Below are positions 42,143 through 54,203 of a DNA stretch of 64,000 nt, one piece after another. Under the pieces are notes generated by a model, which was not told where the DNA came from, did not search any database, and saw only the letters and a program-made list of their open reading frames with translations. Source of the stretch: Madurella fahalii (taxonomy: Eukaryota; Ascomycota; Sordariomycetes; Sordariales); assembly GCA_029876055.1 (NCBI GenBank), contig CM056875.1, positions 6,039,001 through 6,103,000 on the forward strand. Reading direction: 5' to 3'. Made by a program: the position numbers and the translations under genes. Each line of letters starts with the position of its first letter. Position 1 is the first letter of the stretch.

Positions 42143-44993
42143 ATGACCGCGCAAGGCGAGGAGGATGTATATGCCAGCGTAAGTACGATTCCCGGCTACG
42201 ACTGTTGTCCCGATCCAACGGTGCGCGCCTCGACGTGTTTGGCCGGTGCCCCGCATGCCGTCTTGAGATGGGCGAGAAGCGCTAAGTCAGGTCTTCGGCA
42301 GCTTCTTCTGACGGACAACTATCTCCCAGGTAAGTATCAAAGCGCCAATCGCAGAATATTCCGGGACCTGCATTTGCTGACTGCGTTCATAAAGGTGCTC
42401 TCGTGCTCGCACACTCACTCCGCGATGCCGGCACTACTAAGAAACTCGCTGTTCTTGTCACGCTAGACTCGGTGTCCGCCGACGTCATCACACAACTCAA
42501 GGCAAGTTTACTAGGCCGTCTACAGCCATCCCATAAATGCGCCCATCACTGACTATTGGTCCAGGCCGTATACGACTATGTGATCCCCGTTAGTCGCATC
42601 CGCAATGAGCGGCCAGCCAACCTGGGCCTCATGAACCGTCCGGATCTTCATTCGGCCTTCACCAAGATCAATCTCTGGAAGCAGACCCAGTTCCGCAAGA
42701 TCGTCTATGTGGATGCCGATGTCGTGGCATACAGAGCTCCCGATGAGCTCTTCAACCTCCCCCATGCCTTCTCGGCGGCACCCGATATTGGTTGGCCCGA
42801 CCTGTTCAACACAGGGGTCATGGTCTTGACCCCGAACATGGGTGACTATCACGCATTGATGGCCTTGGCTGAGAGGGGCATCTCGTTTGACGGCGCTGAC
42901 CAGGGCCTGTTAAACACGCACTTTCAAAACAGCTTCAACCGCCTCAGCTTCACATACAACGTCACACCGTCGGCCCACTACCAATATGTGCCTGCCTACA
43001 AGCATTACCAGTCGAGCATAAACATGGTTCACTTCATTGGCTCCGACAAGCCTTGGGTACAGGGCAGAGGCAAGACCACTGGAAGCTCACCCTTTGACGA
43101 AATGGTGGGCAGATGGTGGGCAGTCTATGATCGACACTATCGCAAGGAGGTGCGTCCCTGATCTGCCGTTCAAGTGGAAGATTGTTTGCTGATTTATGGA
43201 GGGTTTAGAGCACTGCATCTCAAACAGAACAGAAGGCCCCTGAGATCGTGCAGTATTTTGTGAAGGGCGAGTTCCAGCCCACCATCCGCTACGTTCTCCC
43301 CGTCGGCGAGCCGCCTCGCGATCAATCCGGAAACTTCTACGGTCAGCAATACCAACCACCAGGCCCATCCCATGTCGACCATTCCCAGCAGCAGCGACAT
43401 ACCCACCGGCCTCATTCCCAACCCCAGCAGCACCCCAATGACTATCCTTATCATCGGCATCATCATGAGCTTCATCCCCACCAGCATCACCATGAACACC
43501 TGGCACCCGCTCCCAGCATCCCCAGCGCCCCCACCGTGTCTTCTCGTCCCGAAGAAATGACACATGCTGAGGCTCGCGAAGACCAGGCATCGGACCGCCA
43601 GCAATGGAACCCTCCTCCGCCGTCGGAGCCGGAGCATAAGCCTGAGCCTCAACCTGAAGTCATGCCTAGTTGGGATGCTCAACGGTTAGTCAAACGCTTC
43701 AAACCGCGGCCACGAACCCTGCAGAAAGCTAACACGGGCGCTAGACACCCTCCCCCTCCCGACTCCAAACCCGAAGCCATGAACTTCCCCCAGACCCACT
43801 ACGAGATGTCGTCTGACCTGGCTCGGTTTGTTCCTCCTGAGCGGTATCCAAGCCCCCCGAAGAATATGTGGTACGAGGTGCCAAAAGAGCGTCCAGCGCA
43901 TCCCAAGGAAAAGCCGAAACCGATCTTCCCTTGGGAGACTCATAAGCCACAGCCTACTCGAGAGTTCTCCCCGCACCAGGAGCCGCCCGCGAGCATTGGT
44001 GAACCCTCCTCGAGAGGCTCGCAGCTGAAGGCCGAGCCAGCCATGACATGGCCGACCACGGCGGAGCAACTGAGCCAACAACAGTCAACGCTGGGCCCGT
44101 CTATTCGCACTGCTCTCTCTGCTCCGTCAGACATTTGGTCTTCGTTCCCGCGGACGAACGCTTGGGATGAGCTGCCCGAAATCAACCGCTACGTTGACAT
44201 TATCCAGAAACGTCAGCGAAAGGGAGGGCGGATTCCAGGCTTGCGTCAGGCGAATCCTCCCTCTGGGGAGCAAGACGCTAGCTGGGGAAGGAGGGGTTCC
44301 AGAGTAACCGACTTCCCCAGCGAGGACGATCGTCCCAGTCTTCCCGTCACTCCAGCGCCGATCCGTAGACCGAGGCTTGGGGGTGCTGGTGGCCCCTGGC
44401 CCGGCGGAAGCGGCGGCGATGACGAACAGTTGCCTATGGCGGAGGGGGTGCCGTCACAGGCTGACTGGGTATGTGTGCATGGGAATTGGTGGGGTCCTGC
44501 AGACTGCCTCTGTGACCTGACTAACGTCCTCCGTTACCACAAGGATCCCGTAGAGCAACTCCAAAAGCTTGCCAGGCAGCAGTCAGAGCTGTTACAGCAA
44601 AAGTTGGGTAGCGAGGTTGCGCAGGGAAATGAAAGTATTGGCAAAGGAGGACGAACGATCCCTTCCCGAGCGCTCCCCTTTGGGTCCGAGGACGCCAAGT
44701 CTCCGACCTATGTTGCTTATTCTCCTCCCGTCATAAGCCCAAAGCCGGTCAAGCCCGATACCGGAAAGAGCCCGGTGAGCAGGATCCTGGCCGCTGCACC
44801 TGAGCTCACTGCCGGACAACAGACGGCGCCGTCAGTGACAACGACCTCGGCCGTGGCGCAAGGCGCCGTTATCCCCATTGCTGCTCCGAGCTACCAGGGG
44901 CCCGGAGCATCGTTTGAGAAGGGCGAGGATATTCCCGCTTACGAGACGCCTGCGTTGCCAACTGAGCATGACCGAGATATTCTTGACACCTGA
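42143..44993 (+). CDS. glycogenin (self-glucosylating glycogen initiator)
   Basis: Glycogenin glucosylates its own tyrosine and extends a primer for glycogen synthase (GT8 family). Exons: 42143-42178, 42302-42329, 42395-42501, 42565-43149, 43209-43684 and 43745-44993, 826 residues. Catalytic features: LLLTDNYLPGALVLAHSLRDAG, the DxD motif VDADVV, NRPDLHSAFTKINLW, FNTGVMVLTP, GADQGLLN, and HFIGSDKPW after a Tyr-rich block (YQYVPAYKHY) that holds candidate acceptor tyrosines. Intron 3 starts with GC (AAG|GCAAGT). Intron 5 (60 bp) is frame-neutral. The C-terminal 550 residues are Pro/Gln-rich with a conserved NWWGPADCLCDLTNVL patch. A coding-like exon in frame follows the stop codon. Confidence 0.9.
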
Positions 44994-45184
44994 ATGGTGA
45001 GCGAACGTCCAATGGCTTAACGTCTAATTCCTCAGCATGACAGGATGGTCCCGGTGGAATGAGGGCACACGTTAAGGATATTCTTGGCCGGAATAGGTCG
45101 AGCGATGAGAAGCTGGTGGATCCTGAGATGGATGCCAATCCCGGAAGCCAGAGGTCGAGGGCAGAGAGGTTGCTGACATTCTGA
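44994..45184 (+). other. in-frame coding-like extension downstream of the glycogenin stop codon
   Basis: After TGA (44991-44993) the frame continues with ATG, a perfect GTGAGC donor at 44997, a 47 bp intron-like segment ending GACAG at 45043, then 46 sense codons in the same phase (DGPGGMRAHVKDILGRN near the start, RSRAERLLTF at the end) and TGA at 45182. The composition is strongly protein-like. It may be an alternative last exon, a readthrough extension, or the remnant of a longer C-terminus. Confidence 0.4.
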
Positions 45185-46191
45185 TATTCAAGAACGACCC
45201 TTGTTGTCTTGCGGATTATGGAGAATATGGGCGATGGACATCCGGTAGTTAACGTTGGTATCTGATATCTGTATTATTGTAATTATCTCTCGGTATCATC
45301 ATAGTTTGTTTGGTTCCTTGTTGTTTGCTGCATCTAGCATCCGCGCAGCGATCACCTGGTCCACTGCCGGCGCGCATGGCCTTTCATTTGGATGAAGAGG
45401 GATGGCAGAAGGTCGCAACACATGATTGCAAAGGGAGATTGATAGCTGTGAGGTCTAATGCGTGTGGTAAAGAGCGTTCGTTAGGCAAAGATAGGTCCCA
45501 ATTCTTCTAATACGCAATACAATGTCCATCGGGTGACGCTCGCATTACTGTGGTTCAAACAATAGCAAGCAAGAATGCGGGTAATAGCTGGCTCTATCAC
45601 TTGCACGATGTATCGGGCAGTTTGCCCGCAATCACGCCTGGTTCTTTTCCCAACCACAAACACAGATTCAGAGTTGTTATTTAAAAGACAGACCGAAAGC
45701 CAACCTTTTCCAACCCACCACACCGCACTTTTATTGTCCGAAACCAGAGAGACTGCTGAGTTTCGGCTGCGAAAAGAAGCCACAGTAAGGCTGTCCTTTG
45801 ATTATTCACTTCGTTTGTTTTGAACCCACTCCCATTCGGATTTCTAGCAGAAAGTCAATCGGCAGCAAGGCTTCCTGCGGTGTGGCGTTTCTTGGAACGG
45901 CAAGCTTATCTCCACGTGAGCAGACAAAGAAGGCTGGCCAATCAGGTGTGAGGAAATGGGTGGCTGACCATGACGGTGGTTCCGGCTACTTAAGGAAAGT
46001 ACAGCCTTACACGGTTCATCGAGCAGGGAGCGCGTCTCGTCGTCTGGCTTCTCGCGCGCTCGTGATACGCGGGGAAGAGGGCCGTCCCGTGTACGAGCGT
46101 GCCTTTAGGAACGACATTTAGATCTACCCGTTGCGAGACCGCCGCGGGCGCATTGTGGCGACTTGCGCGATTGCAGCGATCTGCCGCGTCA
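45185..46191. other. intergenic region upstream of the chromodomain gene
   Basis: 1 kb. A CCAAT box (GGCCAATCAG) lies near 45936, about 255 bp before the next start. No gene seen. Confidence 0.5.
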
Positions 46192-49100
46192 ATGACCAAG
46201 CAGGTCCCTGCCAAATCCACCAAGTCCAGACGCCGGAAATCGGCCAGAGCGAAGTCGACCCTCCGGGCGCCCATCCCCGACGAGACATTTTACGAGATCA
46301 GAGGTATAGTCGATGAGAAGTACGTGGGCGAGAAGTTATTGTACAAAGTAGATTGGGTCGACAACCCCACCACGGGCGAGCGCTACGATCCAACCTGGGT
46401 ATGTTCTGTACCCATACCTCTCTCCGTTCGACCCACCCTTTCCCGCCTACCTCACTCCCGCTAATCATACTGTCGCATTACTGCCAGGAACCTGCTGAGA
46501 ACGTGACTGAGGCTGCAGTCGCTGCTTGGGAAACGGAAAAGCGCCAAACTCGGTGTGCCGAACTGGTCCGCCCGCATTCCAGCGTCGGCACAGACAGCCA
46601 GCCTGTGTTGCCCCCGAACTGGCGAGCGAAACGCTGGAGAGCTGTCTCGGTCCCGGAAGAGCAGGAGAGGCTGCTGAAACGGGCAAGGTCGTCGTTCGAC
46701 TCGGGATACACATCTACCGACGGCAACGACGAAGCAGGCTGGGCCCTTGTACAGTCTGTCCCTGAGAACAAGGGGGAAATCGTCCTCGAGATACCTGTCC
46801 CTCCTGGGTTCGACCCTTCCGAGTATCGAATCATCAGCCTCTCCCAATCCGCGCCGCCTTCGCAGGAGGTTCCTTTGCTTGCCCCCGCCACCTCTTCGGC
46901 TGGGTCTCACGACCAAACGAGGGGTCAGGTCAGCCAGCGGACCATTCCTGACTCACAGGACGATTTTGAGTCATTGCCTACGCAGTCTTCTGTCACAATC
47001 AGTGCCACTCTTGCGGAGGTTGGTCCATCAGAACCGATCTCGCAACCCGCCACTGGAGGGGGTTCGCTGGGGCCCGACATAGACCATCGGGGTGTGGAAA
47101 TCGGAGGCCAAACAAGTCGCTCCGATCTAGACATACCGTCCCGCCAACCCGAGGACTCATACCACAACGCCAGGCCTTCTTTCTATCTTCTCGAAATATC
47201 TGAGGTACAGCCAGTGCCTGACCACGATTTGGTCGGCCGTCTTGAACATTCTCGGGGAGGAAGCCAGCCTACTGCAGATAGTCCTTGGCCCGAAGGCTTT
47301 CTGACACAGCCAGAATACGATTTGCCTCTAGGCTTCGGAGGCGCGGAGCTGTCTGGAGCATCGCAACTACTCACTCACACTACGAGTCGCAACCAGAGTG
47401 AGCATCAGGATCCTGCGCCAGACTCGCAAAGTGTTTCTGCACTCAGGGGCTGTTCTTTTCTCACCACGGCCGATTCGAATCTGCACTCCCAGGCAGCCCA
47501 GGCAGTCCCGCCACTCCACAGCAACCCCGGGCAAATCCGATCCCAAACTCAGGAGGTTAACCGACCAGGTGAGGAGGAAATCGTTCCTGAGACTGTTCAT
47601 AAAGTGCGCAGGAGATCGGCAGCCTCAATATCTGACCAAAGCGTGAGCCAACCACCGCGTAAAAAGCGTCAAGGGCTCGCTTCTAATTCAACTAGTAGCA
47701 TTGCGCCACTGGATGGTGATTGCTGTCTGTCGATCCCACAGCCGAATAAAAAAGTATCCCGGCGACACACGACGCAAATCGCAGTGATGGACGGTCCTCC
47801 AGCGGAGGAAACTCCGCGCTCGGCAGTCGACCTGATGCGCCAGTTGCAGGCAGATGTGTTCGGCACATCGCCCGAATTCGTCGGATCCCGCGACACGAGA
47901 TCGGAGCCAGCTTTGACTTCGCCATCAACCGTGCTCCCTGGAACGGACAACATCGCACACCACCTAGGAAGAGCCGCGACTAGGGGAGCGAATGACCCGT
48001 CAACGGACGCAACATCCTCAAAAGAGCATCCTCTCTCGGCAGTCGAGGAGCTGAATCGGCGCATCGGGATGGGCATCAACATGCCCACCCAGCATGCTGT
48101 CGGCGGCCAACACAGCATGGGTTATGAGCAGCCACTAGAAACTGTGGCACCGTCGGATCTAACTACTTCTATTAGTCACATTACTGGAATTGGGGATGTC
48201 CTGTCTAGTGGCGATCCTCAGATCCTCGATGAGGTTGCAGACGATCCGATCCGGACAAGTACGAACGACGAGCGAGACCAGTCCCCTCAAGAGATGGGCC
48301 ACGACGAGCAAGAAGACGAGGCCCACGCCAGGAATTTCGTCGTTACGCTCCCGATGGCAGCTAACACCCGGTCAAAATATCTTGAAACTATTGCAGAGAA
48401 CAAGGCCACTATGATTGAATTTGGCGAGGTGTTTGCGAATTCGGTCTCGAGTCTCCCAGACGCCGAACTGGTAGCCAAGATGGACCGCATCTTCGAACAG
48501 CTACTGTCCCTCTGTGATCTACCGGCATACGACGATACCCTCCTCGAGCTAGGCACGGGCGAAATGATGAAACATGCTACCGGCTCGAACAGTAAATTTT
48601 CGTTTGTTTATGAGTTCCTCAACGGCCTATGGGACATCAATGCTCGCGTATTGATTCTCTCTCAGCCGGGCCGCGTCTTTGATTATCTACAGGCGATCGT
48701 CTCGGCGGCGGATTTTCCGTACACCGTCCTTGGGCAAGCTGACGTGATAGGACAACTCCGGGAAGGAATGTCTGTGATTCTGGCGGTGGCTGGTCAAGAC
48801 CTTACTATGGTCCAGGGAGTCGTCGATGTCGTGCTAGCCTTTGACCATGCGGCGAGATCTGTTGAGCTGCCAGCGGGACTGGGTTACGACTCGATGGTGC
48901 CGATCGTTCTCTCTTTGGTCGCGACCTACTCGCTCGAGCATATCGACCAGCAGCTTCTGCAACAGGAGCCGGACTTGGACGGGTTGGAGAGAAAGAATGC
49001 GCTCAATCTGGCAACTTCTGCGGCAAAGGAACATCTGCGGAATCCCGAGCGAGGCTACCCTGAGCCGCACGAGGCTGCCGAGATATTTGCGAATTTCCTG

Positions 49101-50440
49101 AGGAGCCCAGAAGCTGGCTTGGCCTGGGAGCCTCACCCGCTTCCTGCAGATGTCTTTGAGTTATGGTTGAGCTCCCAAGATCGTGCGCAGGGGTCTCAAA
49201 CCGAGCTTCATCAGACTGATGTCTCCAACTTGTTGTCCGGTCGGAAACGCCGCCTTGTAAGCCTTCTATTCTAATTATCCGAGAACCTCGGCGACTAACT
49301 TGGCAGCAGGACGATGTCGAAGAGGGAACACCGAAGCGGACGAGGCTTATAGACCTACAACAACCCAGCCGGAACGTGACGCCGGCACGGATGAGCGACC
49401 TGCTGAAACGGACGCTCGCAAGCCATCCTGCCAATAGCAGGGCTTCCACGCCGGTCGAAGTGCCGGTCGACCAGCTTGAGCGGATGGCAGACAGGGTAAG
49501 GACCCCCTCGACGACGTTATGATTAATAGCTTACAATGATCAGATTGCGGAACTGGAGGATCGTCTTGCGGCACAGAACACAATCGAGTCAAAGACACGT
49601 GAGCATATGACGAGTCTTGAATCTCAGATTCAATCGTATGAGCGCACACTCCGGTCACTTGAAACAAAATTCCACGATGCGCTCCACGATCGGGCAGAGT
49701 TCGAAAAGGAGCGCAAGACCGCCGTCGAGAAGGCGAGTGCAGCGACGGAACGTCTGGAAGCTCGCAACAGGGAAGTTGAAGGCCTGAAAGAAAAAGTCAA
49801 GCTCCTGGAGTCCCGGCTTGCCGACGCCAACACGACGATGGCAAACTCTACCGTTCCCGAGATTGCAAGGCTCGCACAGATGGAGAACGAGCTGGAAGAG
49901 GCTCTTGCCACGGTGCAGAAGCTCGAGCGGAAAGTTCGCGGTATCGAAAACGACCTCGAGTACAGCCGCAAGGCGTACCAAGATGCGTCCAACGCGCACA
50001 GCGAGCTCAACCAGGAGAACCGCGAGCTCAAGAACAAGATTGCGGATCTCGAGAAGCGTGCGAGCGACAACCTCCTCAAGATCCAGCAGATCCACGCGCA
50101 AAACGAGACGGCTGCTGTCGGCGCTCAGATTGACGACCTCCGCGCGACGCTGGAAAACCGCGAGCGGGAGCTCGAGCGCGCCAAGGACGAGCTGCGCAAC
50201 CTCAAGAACAACCGCCGCGAGACCAGGCAGGGCAGCGTCCCGCGTAGTCCGCGGCCGGGCGTCATGAGCCCGCGACCCGGCCGTGGTGTCGGTAACAGCG
50301 GAGGTGGCGGTACCGGTAGCAGGGGTACCAGCCCGGCACCGCTGATGAGCTCGGATGGGCTGGGCGGCACGCCCGTACCGGGCATGACATTCTTCCCGCC
50401 CGCGGGGAATGCTGGGCGCTGGGGACACCTCCGGGATTAG
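46192..50440 (+). CDS. chromodomain protein with HDA-complex subunit 2/3 domain and coiled coil
   Basis: Likely a heterochromatin/histone-deacetylase scaffold. Exons: 46192-46398, 46488-49256, 49307-49495 and 49544-50440, 1353 residues. The N-terminal chromodomain (about 30-90) shows YEIRGIVDEKYVGEKLLYKVDWVDN and DPTWEPAENV, with aromatic positions for methyl-lysine binding. A long Ser/Gln/Pro-rich linker follows. Residues about 685-960 match the helicase-like fold of yeast Hda2/Hda3 (LPMAANTRSKYLETI, SGSNSKF-like text, VLILSQPGRVFDYLQA). Residues about 1060-1290 are a long coiled coil. This pairing recalls subunits of the HP1/CDP-2/HDA-1/CHAP complex of Neurospora, but I cannot assign which. 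The end at WGHLRD may be one of two C-termini. Confidence 0.85.
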
Positions 50441-50677
50441 AAGGACGGGGGTGCCGCCGGTGGTCCGGCAGGGCAGCAGCAGCAGCAGCAGTCCGGGAGA
50501 GGACCCTCCTCATCCTCCGCCCCGCGCGGGTCGCCTTCTAAAAGGTTCGCATCTGCTACAGGGAAGGAATCATCTGCCCATCGCCAGCGCGAAGAGAAGC
50601 CAGCCGAGCAACAGCAACAGCAATCTGCCAAAATGCCGGCCGATGGTACCAAAAAGAAAAGGGAGGAGAAGAAATGA
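50441..50677 (+). other. in-frame 78-codon extension after the TAG stop of the chromodomain gene
   Basis: Immediately after TAG (50438-50440) the same frame runs 78 codons to TGA at 50675, encoding Gln6, Ser/Arg-rich text, a second Gln-rich run and a Lys-rich end (KKKREEKK). Removing a 66 bp segment 50375-50440 (GTACCG...GATTAG) would delete the stop and fuse the two in frame. The stop TAG would then be the intron acceptor itself. Confidence 0.45.
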
Positions 50678-51519
50678 CGAGTCCGTTAACTGCCCAGGCA
50701 TGTATGTGTCTGCTATCGGTCGAGGTCGAAGTCACGGGAAAGGGGTCGATGATGCATAGCGGGTTCAGTGCTCTTTTAGCTTGATCATGATGGGAGGCGA
50801 TGGGCGTCAAAAGAAAGGGGTAACATTCCGCCCATTGCGGAGCATTTTATTGCATGCATCCCTTCGCCAGGTCAACAATTATGGTTGGTTAGGGATATAA
50901 GCCGCCGTGGCTTGGGAGCGGAAAAGGAGTGGGGTTTCTTGTCTTTTTGCTAGTGCATGGGAACGTGTAGATGCGCCCACAAGTATATATTACGTTAGGG
51001 CGCAATGAGATATTCGTGCCGACGAAATTGTGAGATGCCTTTGCATACAGACTTTGATTGACTGGAATGCCGGGTGTTGATGGGTCTTGACCTCGATGCC
51101 GGAAACGGGATTGAGAACGACAACACCCTCAGCCTTGCCTTGGTTGCAGCAGAGGAAGCGTACTCCAGGAGGGATGTGTCGTGCACGTGGACCATCACAA
51201 GAAGGATAATGAACGTGGTGTTTCCTCAGACAAACTCAGTTTTCTTACATTCAAGCCCTCCCTTCGCTCCCTATCGTAACTATCTCTCTAGGCAGTTTCA
51301 CTCCAGTTCACTTGCAGCCCCGGTGTTAATCCATATGTAAAAACGTCTAGTGGAAACATGTACACAGATTGATTTGCGGTGCACTACACAACTCCATTGA
51401 GCAGGGAAACACTGGCTTCCATAGCGAGGAGTCGGCGGGGCACCGGCCTCTTCCTTTCTCCTTTCTCGCGGACGTAGGAGGCTTCCTTTCTCACCGAATA
51501 GAGGCTAGCAAGGATTCTC
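50678..51519. other. convergent 3' intergenic region
   Basis: 840 bp between the chromodomain gene and COX6 ends. No gene seen. Confidence 0.55.
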
Positions 51520-52403
51520 TTAGTTGGCCTCCTCCGGGTACAGGTCCTCCTTGAGCACGATGCCCAGCTCCTCGCGCAGCGGCTTGAGCTCATCCAGGTA
51601 CTGTTGGTATTGGCCCTTGTTCTCGACCTTGGCCTTGATGCCTATTTTGGGTTTGAGTGGTACCAGTCAGCATGGGGAGGCTTTATTTTATTTTATTTTC
51701 CAAAAGGGGTTTCGTGAATATTTCCGGGGTTTATATGGAGGAATGGCTCGTACCCTCGAAGATGCGGACAGCAGTCGGGAAGTCGTTGACCCTCCGTGCG
51801 GCTTTTAGAGCAGCCGACAGGACGCCGGGGGAGGGGACGAGATCGTAGGCGAAGGCGTTGTTCAGGTTGCGCTACGGCGGTTGGGAGGGCCTTGCGTCAG
51901 CGGAAGATCGAAGGCGGAAACGGGGATGGCATGTTGTGGATGTCATCGACATGCGGCAAGGGAGTGCATACCTGGAGCTCGAACACGTCCTGGACGCTGT
52001 CAAACTCCTTCTCATACCTATCCCGAAGCTCCGCGGTTAGCGATTGAGTCGTTCAGGAAGGCGCCAAAGCTGCGGAGTGGTCCATTGGGTCGAGGTGGGT
52101 TGGACGGAAAGGATCACGTCATGGAAGGGGAAGCTAGCGACGGAGCTCGGGAAAGCTTTGTTTTTCGCTCTGGCCAGGAACAGCGAACAGTTGGTCCGGG
52201 ACTCACCGGGCCGAAAACTCCTCAAAGGTCTCCTCCTGGTGCTCGGAGCGCAGGCGGCTGGATGTGCTGAAAGTGTTGCTCAGGCTCGGGGCGGCGAGGG
52301 CAACGCGAGCAGCCATCGGCTGCGGCCGGGCAGCAACGATGCTGGCACGGAAGACGGCGCTAGAGGGGCCGCGAGCTGCGACGCGGAGCAGGGAAGCCGA
52401 CAT
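51520..52403 (-). CDS. COX6: cytochrome c oxidase subunit 6 (COX5A-type, nuclear encoded)
   Basis: Cox6 is a matrix-side subunit of respiratory complex IV. Four exons: 52403-52207, 52017-51972, 51871-51754 and 51641-51520, giving 160 residues. Donors are GTGAGT, GTATGC and GTACGA. The N-terminus MSASLLRVAARGPSS is Arg/Ser-rich without acidic residues and ends near FSTSSRLRS, a typical mitochondrial presequence. The mature part has EETFEEFSARYEKEFDSVQDVFELQRNLNNAF, a helical pattern AALKAARRVNDFPTAVRIFEGIKAKV, and ELGIVLKEDLYPE near the end. Two CCAAT boxes lie upstream on the coding strand, fitting HAP-complex control of respiration genes. Confidence 0.95.
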
Positions 52404-52460
52404 TTTTGATTTATGGGCGTCAGTGAAAGTCCCGAGCTGGGAGGAGTTGCAAGGTGGGCA

Positions 52461-52465
52461 ATTGG
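52461..52465 (-). promoter_or_regulatory. CCAAT box upstream of COX6
   Basis: CCAAT on the COX6 coding strand 58 bp upstream of its ATG. A second copy is at 52586-52590. CCAAT sites are bound by the HAP/AnCF complex, which controls many respiratory genes in fungi; the role here is inferred. Confidence 0.35.
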
Positions 52466-52585
52466 CGGCGGAGCGGGGAGCTCGACGAAGATGGGCTGGC
52501 CCAGGAAGGAGCTTGGTCGTCAATTGATTTGGGTAGTGCAGTTCGGGTCAGGGCAGGTGTGCGTTGGTGTTGATCCTAGCAAGCC

Positions 52586-52590
52586 ATTGG
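52586..52590 (-). promoter_or_regulatory. second CCAAT box upstream of COX6
   Basis: CCAAT within AACCAATGG on the minus strand, about 185 bp before the COX6 ATG. Same inference as for the proximal copy. Confidence 0.35.
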
Positions 52591-54203
52591 TTATGCATCG
52601 AATGATCTTTCGGCTATGCGGTACTTTTTCTCGCTTAACTGCCTAGCACTGTTATGTTCCTGCTGCATCCACCGGCAGAATTCCCGCCACTTCAGGCTTG
52701 ACCTGTGGCTGGGACCACATTCCATGTGGCTGGAATTTTGTTTCTATCTGAGCACCGCCGACAATGACAGGAAACCGGAGAAAGACACAACCAAATACGA
52801 TTCATTTTGCTAGGACTGCTTAGCATCCGTATACGCAGTTTACTAGCTTATCCCTCTAACAGGCCAGGCCGACCCAGTGGAGGGAGGCGCCTCGAGTGTG
52901 AGAGGTTTAAAGCCTGTCCAGTTCACGCTCAGAGCAAAGTAACTCGGCAATTGGCAGTTTGCATTCGTAGCTGTTGGGGCAATCGTTTGTCATCCTCGCA
53001 AGTTCTAGACTCTTGTCTGGGAACTGGAAGACTTTAACGTGCTGCACCACAGAATCGACTCCGCAATACACGTCATCGTTGACACAATTAATCGCACCAC
53101 GGGGCTGGCGGGCATATAGGAGTCCGGCCTCCCGACATCCGTGGAGGTTTTACGGCAGGCCTCAAGTTGGCCACTCTGAGCCTTTCTCATCTCCATGGAT
53201 GGAATTGGCCAATAGCCGGCTGTCGCCGGTGTCTTGGGAGACAGCAGGTCATTGGTTGGTTGCTTGGGCAAGGTAGTTTACCCCTAGAGCTAGACGGGGT
53301 GCCTAAACAATGCCGTGCATGGTGAGGGAGAAGGAGTATATGGATGAAAGAGTGAAAGGGCGAATATAACTAATAAGAAACAAAAGACATTAACCAACCC
53401 CGGGACTTTGCCTCCCAGTCTGCCGATGATAGCAAGGGTTTCTGTATAGTCCCGGCCATCCAACCCTATGGAACGCATCCCAGGACCGGTTGGTCAGCGT
53501 CGTGATCAGTGCGTTGGGCTTGAAGAAACGACCGGCCTGCCGCCAGCATTGTAGGAGGGGTCCCTGGGCGATGATTTGCCTTGAGATGGCAGCTGACACG
53601 CCATCAACCGAGCCGCTTGACTCGGATCCCGATTTTAGGAGACGGTCCGGCTGGAATCCACTGTTCAGCCTCGAAAGAGGAAGCTTTGGGTATCCAAGAT
53701 CCAGGGAATGTTCAGACGGGAGGCACCAGCTTATTACTGCGATAGGGGGTTTGGTCTGTTTTGCCAAGCAGAACGCCAGGAAACAGACTGGATGGCTTCG
53801 AGCGGAAGTCAAAAAGCCTGCGAACCGATCCGAGGCCCAGGATCCCGTTGTGGGGCAAGATCTGACATGACAGCGGACGAGAGCTGATTGGCTGGCAAAA
53901 ATTGCAAACGCGAAAATGAGACTCACATGCAGGAACCTGGAAATGAAGCCAAGGCGTTGGGAGCCTTCCCTCTCTGCGCAACGTGCACTTTCCCCTTTTG
54001 CAGCCGCGACTTCCCCATTGAAAATATTTGGATCCCGGGCTGTACCTTTTTTTTTTCTTACTCCCTTGGAATCGCAGCGCAGCTCAACTCCAGGCCTTTT
54101 GCATCTTCTTCTTCGCTTCTTTTCTTTTGGTCATTCATTCATTCATTGAGCCAGCCTGCCCGCCCGGTACTCTCCCGCGACGCGTAACACGGAATCCACG
54201 GCA

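Larger units (their letters stand above)
52404..54203. other. 1.8 kb divergent promoter region between COX6 and the elongase
   Basis: No gene recognised. A 126-codon open frame near 53490-53870 has no initiator context or motif that I trust. The elongase-proximal end has a CCAAT box in reverse (GATTGGCTGG near 53886), a T10 run near 54050 and an ATTC tetranucleotide tract near 54131-54147 in the presumed leader. Confidence 0.5.

Noticed and set aside
53490..53870. 126-codon + strand frame between COX6 and the elongase
   Set aside because: No recognisable motif, start context or splice partners; overlapped by an equally long antisense frame.
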